Positions 6,267 to 8,321 of a DNA stretch of 8,321 nucleotides are shown piece by piece. Made by a program: the position numbers and the translations under genes. The stretch lies in the NCBI GenBank assembly GCA_030629475.1, contig DAOVOU010000069.1:1-8321 (forward strand), in the 5' to 3' direction. A model generated the notes under the pieces. That model worked only from the letters and a program-made list of their open reading frames with translations. It ran no database searches and was not told the origin of the DNA. How positions within the stretch are numbered: the stretch's first letter is position 1; each line of letters opens with the position of its first letter. The stretch is from Desulfobacterales bacterium (GTDB lineage: Bacteria > Desulfobacterota > Desulfobacteria > Desulfobacterales > C00003060).

Positions 6267-6416
6267 AGCTTTCCTATGGGTGCATTAGCTGTTTGTTAAT
6301 AGGGTTAGGCGAATGTTTCGGTACATCATTTCCTATAGTTTCTTGACCTCTCCTTGTCAAGGCAATCGATTCCGCCCACCCCAATAGATACGTCTTGGAA
6401 ATTTTACACCATATTG
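6267..6416. other. Noncoding spacer upstream of the yciO-like gene
   Basis: This 150 bp stretch lies between the yciO-like start and the inverted-repeat module. I see no protein, tRNA or riboswitch in it. The only structure noted is a small dyad, CTTGAC (6342-6347) with GTCAAG (6356-6361), overlapping an 11 bp palindrome CCTTGTCAAGG (6352-6362). The minus-strand frame covering it is a 73-residue string that continues into repeat DNA and looks spurious. Confidence 0.5.
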
Positions 6417-6441
6417 AACTTAATTCGCTTCGCTCACAATT

Positions 6442-6560
6442 GGAATGCTGGAATGTTGGAATACTGGAATATTGGGTTAAGAGGAATGAAGACAATTAGA
6501 AAATGATTTTTTCCTGCTTCTCATCCCCAACATTCCAACATTCCATTATTCCATCATTCC
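6442..6560. repeat. Left octamer hairpin of the module
   Basis: The four GGAATNNT units at 6442-6473 and the four reverse-orientation units at 6529-6560 can pair at 26 of 32 positions, with mismatches confined to the variable positions 6 and 7 of the octamer. The 55 nt loop holds one stray unit, GGAATGAA (6483-6490), and a T-rich stretch at 6507-6512. This fold competes with pairing of the left array to the outer right arm. Confidence 0.75.
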
Positions 6561-6600
6561 AGATCAATGGCACAGAAAACTGCCACTGAAAGATGAATGA

Positions 6601-6616
6601 TTACAAAAAGTTGTAA
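6601..6616. promoter_or_regulatory. TTACAA-N4-TTGTAA dyad at the centre of the module
   Basis: Perfect 6 bp inverted arms are separated by AAAG. The dyad lies 13 bp from a palindromic TATAATTATA (6630-6639). Its position in the middle of a divergent spacer suggests an operator, but no regulator family is recognised from the sequence. Confidence 0.3.
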
Positions 6617-6633
6617 AAATTCCAACACATATA

Positions 6634-6662
6634 ATTATAGCACTTTATTTGCTTGATTGCAA
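6634..6662 (-). promoter_or_regulatory. Candidate divergent promoter, minus strand
   Basis: Read on the minus strand, TTGCAA (6662-6657, 4 of 6 to TTGACA) is followed after 17 bp by a perfect TATAAT (6639-6634), directed towards the yciO-like gene about 370 bp away. Because TATAATTATA is palindromic, a perfect TATAAT also exists on the plus strand at 6630-6635, directed towards guaB. Its only nearby -35-like element, TTGTAA (6611-6616), is just 13 bp away, which is too short. Confidence 0.35.
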
Positions 6663-6672
6663 ACCCAAGAAG

Positions 6673-6773
6673 GGAATGATGGAATGGTGGAATATTGGAA
6701 TAGTGTAAAAGACATAAAAAGGCCAAAATCCTTTAAGACCCAATATTCCAGCATTCCAGTATTCCATTATTCC
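6673..6773. repeat. Right octamer hairpin of the module
   Basis: Four GGAATNNT units at 6673-6704 and four reverse-orientation units at 6742-6773 can pair at 26 of 32 positions around a 37 nt loop. The mismatches again fall only on the two variable positions. In a transcript towards guaB this hairpin would end 88 nt before the guaB start. Confidence 0.75.
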
Positions 6774-6861
6774 AATTGTGAGCGAAGCGAACTAAGTTGT
6801 TGCCAAAGGGGGGTCCATCTGCTATGCATCCGAATTCTAAAAAGAGGTTGAGGAGAAGGGC

Positions 6862-8321
6862 ATGTCACAGTCCATCTTAGAGGAAGGTTTGACATTTGAT
6901 GATATTTCACTTGTTCCTGCCTATTCGGAGGTATTGCCTCGGGATGTGGATGTACAAACGCGCCTGACCAGGGGAATTTCTCTCAACATTCCTATCATAA
7001 GTGCAGCCATGGATACGGTGACAGAGGCTCAGACTTCCATCAGTCTGGCCAGGGAAGGTGGAATGGGCATTATTCATCGAAATATGAGCATAAAGAGTCA
7101 GGCACTGGAGGTAGACAAGGTCAAGAAGTCTGAGAGTGGCATGATTGTGGATCCATTGACCATTGATCCTGAAAGGCCCATCCATGAGGTACTTGCACTC
7201 ATGGAGAGGTATCGCATCTCAGGCGTCCCGGTCGTTAAGGGTGAGCACTTGGTTGGGATTGTGACTAACAGGGATCTTCGGTTTGAAACGAATCTGAGGA
7301 AGAAGGTCTCTGAGATTATGACCAGAGACAACCTGGTCACTGTATCTGAGGGGATTACGCTTGAGGAGTCGAAAAAACTGCTTCACGAACACCGAATCGA
7401 AAAACTTCTGGTCGTGGACGACAAAGGTTGTTTGAAAGGACTCATTACCATTAAGGACATAGAGAAGATCAAGAAATATCCCAATGCCTGTAAGGACCAT
7501 CTGGGCAGGCTGCGGGTTGGTGCGGCAGTTGGAATAGGCTCCGACATGGAAAAGCGTGCAGAGGTCCTCCTGACGGCCGGTGCTGATGTGATTGCGATTG
7601 ACACTGCTCATGGTCACAGCCTCGGTGTGTTAAGGGCGATTGAACAGTTGAAAGGCACCTTCAGGAGTATCGAGTTGATTGCAGGCAATGTGGCCGCCCC
7701 GGAAGGGGTCAAGGCCCTGATCAGGGCAGGCGCTGACGGGGTAAAGATAGGTGTTGGGCCAGGCTCTATTTGTACCACACGCATCATTGCCGGGGCTGGA
7801 GTCCCTCAGGTCAGCGCTATCATGAACTGCAGACCTGTCAGTGAGAAAACCGGCATTCCTTTGATTGCAGATGGCGGCATCAAGTTTTCAGGCGACATAA
7901 CCAAGGCGATCGCTGTGGGAGCCCATGCGGTGATGATCGGAAGTCTTTTTGCCGGTACGGACGAAAGCCCGGGGGAGACCATCTTGTTTCAAGGTAGAAG
8001 TTATAAGGTGTATCGAGGCATGGGGTCTTTGGAAGCCATGAAAAAAGGAGCCAAAGATAGATACTATCAAGAAGATCTCGCCGAGGAGGCCAAGCTGGTT
8101 CCTGAAGGAATCGTAGGCCGCGTCCCGTACAAAGGGGCGCTCTCTGGATGCGTCTACCAGCTTGTTGGTGGTCTGAAGGCGGGTATGGGTTATGTGGGTT
8201 GCCGGACCATTGAGGAATTGTGGCAACGTGCGCGATTTGTTCGTATTACGACATCCGGCTTGCGTGAGAGCCATGTGCACGATGTGATCATTACCAAAGA
8301 AGCTCCTAATTATCGGTTAGA
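6862..8321 (+). CDS. guaB: Inosine-5'-monophosphate dehydrogenase (3' end cut by window)
   Basis: IMPDH oxidises IMP to XMP with NAD+, the committed step of GMP synthesis in the cytosol. An uninterrupted frame of 486 codons runs to the window edge and ends in HDVIITKEAPNYRL, the usual IMPDH C-terminus, so only a few residues and the stop are missing. The catalytic barrel begins LTFDDISLVPAYSEVLP. Two CBS motifs follow (about 94-205, starting MIVDPLTI and MTRDNLVT). Next come the catalytic loop GPGSICTTR with C304, ADGGIKFSGD (336-345), YRGMGSLEAM (384-393) and the flap Arg-Tyr dyad R400-Y401 in KDRYYQ. These sit one residue before E. coli numbering, as expected for the full-length enzyme. AGGAG (6851-6855) lies 6 nt before the ATG. 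It is divergent from the yciO-like gene. guaA often follows guaB in bacteria but lies outside this window. Confidence 0.97.
   Translation, partial: MSQSILEEGLTFDDISLVPAYSEVLPRDVDVQTRLTRGISLNIPIISAAMDTVTEAQTSISLAREGGMGIIHRNMSIKSQALEVDKVKKSESGMIVDPLTIDPERPIHEVLALMERYRISGVPVVKGEHLVGIVTNRDLRFETNLRKKVSEIMTRDNLVTVSEGITLEESKKLLHEHRIEKLLVVDDKGCLKGLITIKDIEKIKKYPNACKDHLGRLRVGAAVGIGSDMEKRAEVLLTAGADVIAIDTAHGHSLGVLRAIEQLKGTFRSIELIAGNVAAPEGVKALIRAGADGVKIGVGPGSICTTRIIAGAGVPQVSAIMNCRPVSEKTGIPLIADGGIKFSGDITKAIAVGAHAVMIGSLFAGTDESPGETILFQGRSYKVYRGMGSLEAMKKGAKDRYYQEDLAEEAKLVPEGIVGRVPYKGALSGCVYQLVGGLKAGMGYVGCRTIEELWQRARFVRITTSGLRESHVHDVIITKEAPNYRL

Larger units (their letters stand above)
6417..6798. repeat. Nested inverted-repeat module with four octamer arrays in the yciO-guaB spacer
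   Basis: Outer arms 6417-6478 and 6737-6798 pair without gaps over 62 bp, with about 55 matches. The distal 25 bp (AACTTARTTCGCTTCGCTCA plus CAATT) match at 24 of 25 positions. The arms continue into arrays of an 8 bp unit GGAATNNT. Inside lie two further arrays in reversed order. The total is four blocks of exactly four octamers: 6442-6473 (GGAAT strand), 6529-6560 (ATTCC strand), 6673-6704 (GGAAT strand) and 6742-6773 (ATTCC strand). A 112 bp AT-rich centre separates the two halves. There is no transposase gene and no clear target-site duplication. It could be a MITE-like nonautonomous element, a cruciform, or a structured RNA. It is too short-period for CRISPR. Confidence 0.9.

Noticed and set aside
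6274..6495. Minus-strand frame of 73 residues containing QYSSIP and SNCERSEL
   Set aside because: It is translation of the octamer array and module terminus. A near-identical peptide arises from the inverted copy on the other strand (6657-6851), which shows it is repeat sequence read in frame rather than a gene. It has no good start site and no recognised domain.
6417..6798. CRISPR array
   Set aside because: The units are 8 bp with no unique spacers, arranged in alternating orientation. No cas genes are visible.
6414..6802. TTG target-site duplication flanking the module
   Set aside because: A TTG occurs at 6414-6416 and 6800-6802, but it is only 3 bp and is off by one base from symmetric ends, so it is not evidence of transposition.
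6657..6851. Plus-strand frame of 64 residues before guaB
   Set aside because: It shares the QYSSIP...SNCERSELS string with the opposite-strand frame because both come from the inverted repeat. It was judged spurious.

Overview
The window looks like a chromosomal housekeeping segment of a Gram-negative anaerobe, most plausibly a sulfate-reducer-type Desulfobacterota (former Deltaproteobacteria). That placement is inferred from the gene order hisC, cmk, rpsA, sppA, IHF/HU-type gene, from the style of the proteins, and from intergenic spacers filled with short tandem repeats. The window contains no 16S rRNA or other decisive marker. Base composition of the genes looks even, near half G+C, with no sign of recent transfer in the coding parts.

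Layout. Positions 1-211 are a repeat-rich leader. A forward run follows: hisC (212-1291, histidinol-phosphate aminotransferase), cmk (1378-2049, cytidylate kinase), rpsA (2148-4316, ribosomal protein S1 with an unusual duplicated acidic N-terminus), sppA (4462-5376, membrane-anchored S49 signal peptide peptidase) and an ihfB-like gene (5369-5644, DNA-bending protein), with the last two overlapping by 8 bp. A YciO/Sua5/YrdC-family gene (6266-5658, minus strand) converges on this run with only 13 bp between stop codons. A 595 bp divergent spacer (6267-6861) separates it from guaB (6862 to the window edge, IMP dehydrogenase), which is complete except for its last few residues.

The genes themselves are ordinary: histidine and nucleotide synthesis (hisC, cmk, guaB), translation (rpsA, and possibly tRNA t6A chemistry for the YciO-like protein), envelope proteolysis (sppA) and nucleoid architecture (ihfB-like). 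cmk-rpsA-ihfB is a classic neighbourhood also known from enterobacteria.

The unusual content is between the genes. Four junctions each carry a different short-unit repeat, present in both orientations and so able to fold: a TTCGG-based set with a 10 bp perfect dyad before hisC; a 9 bp unit (AAACTCAAC type) before cmk; a 10 bp unit (ACTTTAGTTC) before sppA; and an 8 bp unit (GGAATNNT) in the yciO/guaB spacer. In the last case four blocks of exactly four octamers alternate in orientation inside a 62 bp inverted repeat, giving a 382 bp nested palindromic module. Two of these arrays run up to or nearly up to a start codon and leave no visible Shine-Dalgarno sequence. This recurrent architecture is the best candidate for something undescribed here.
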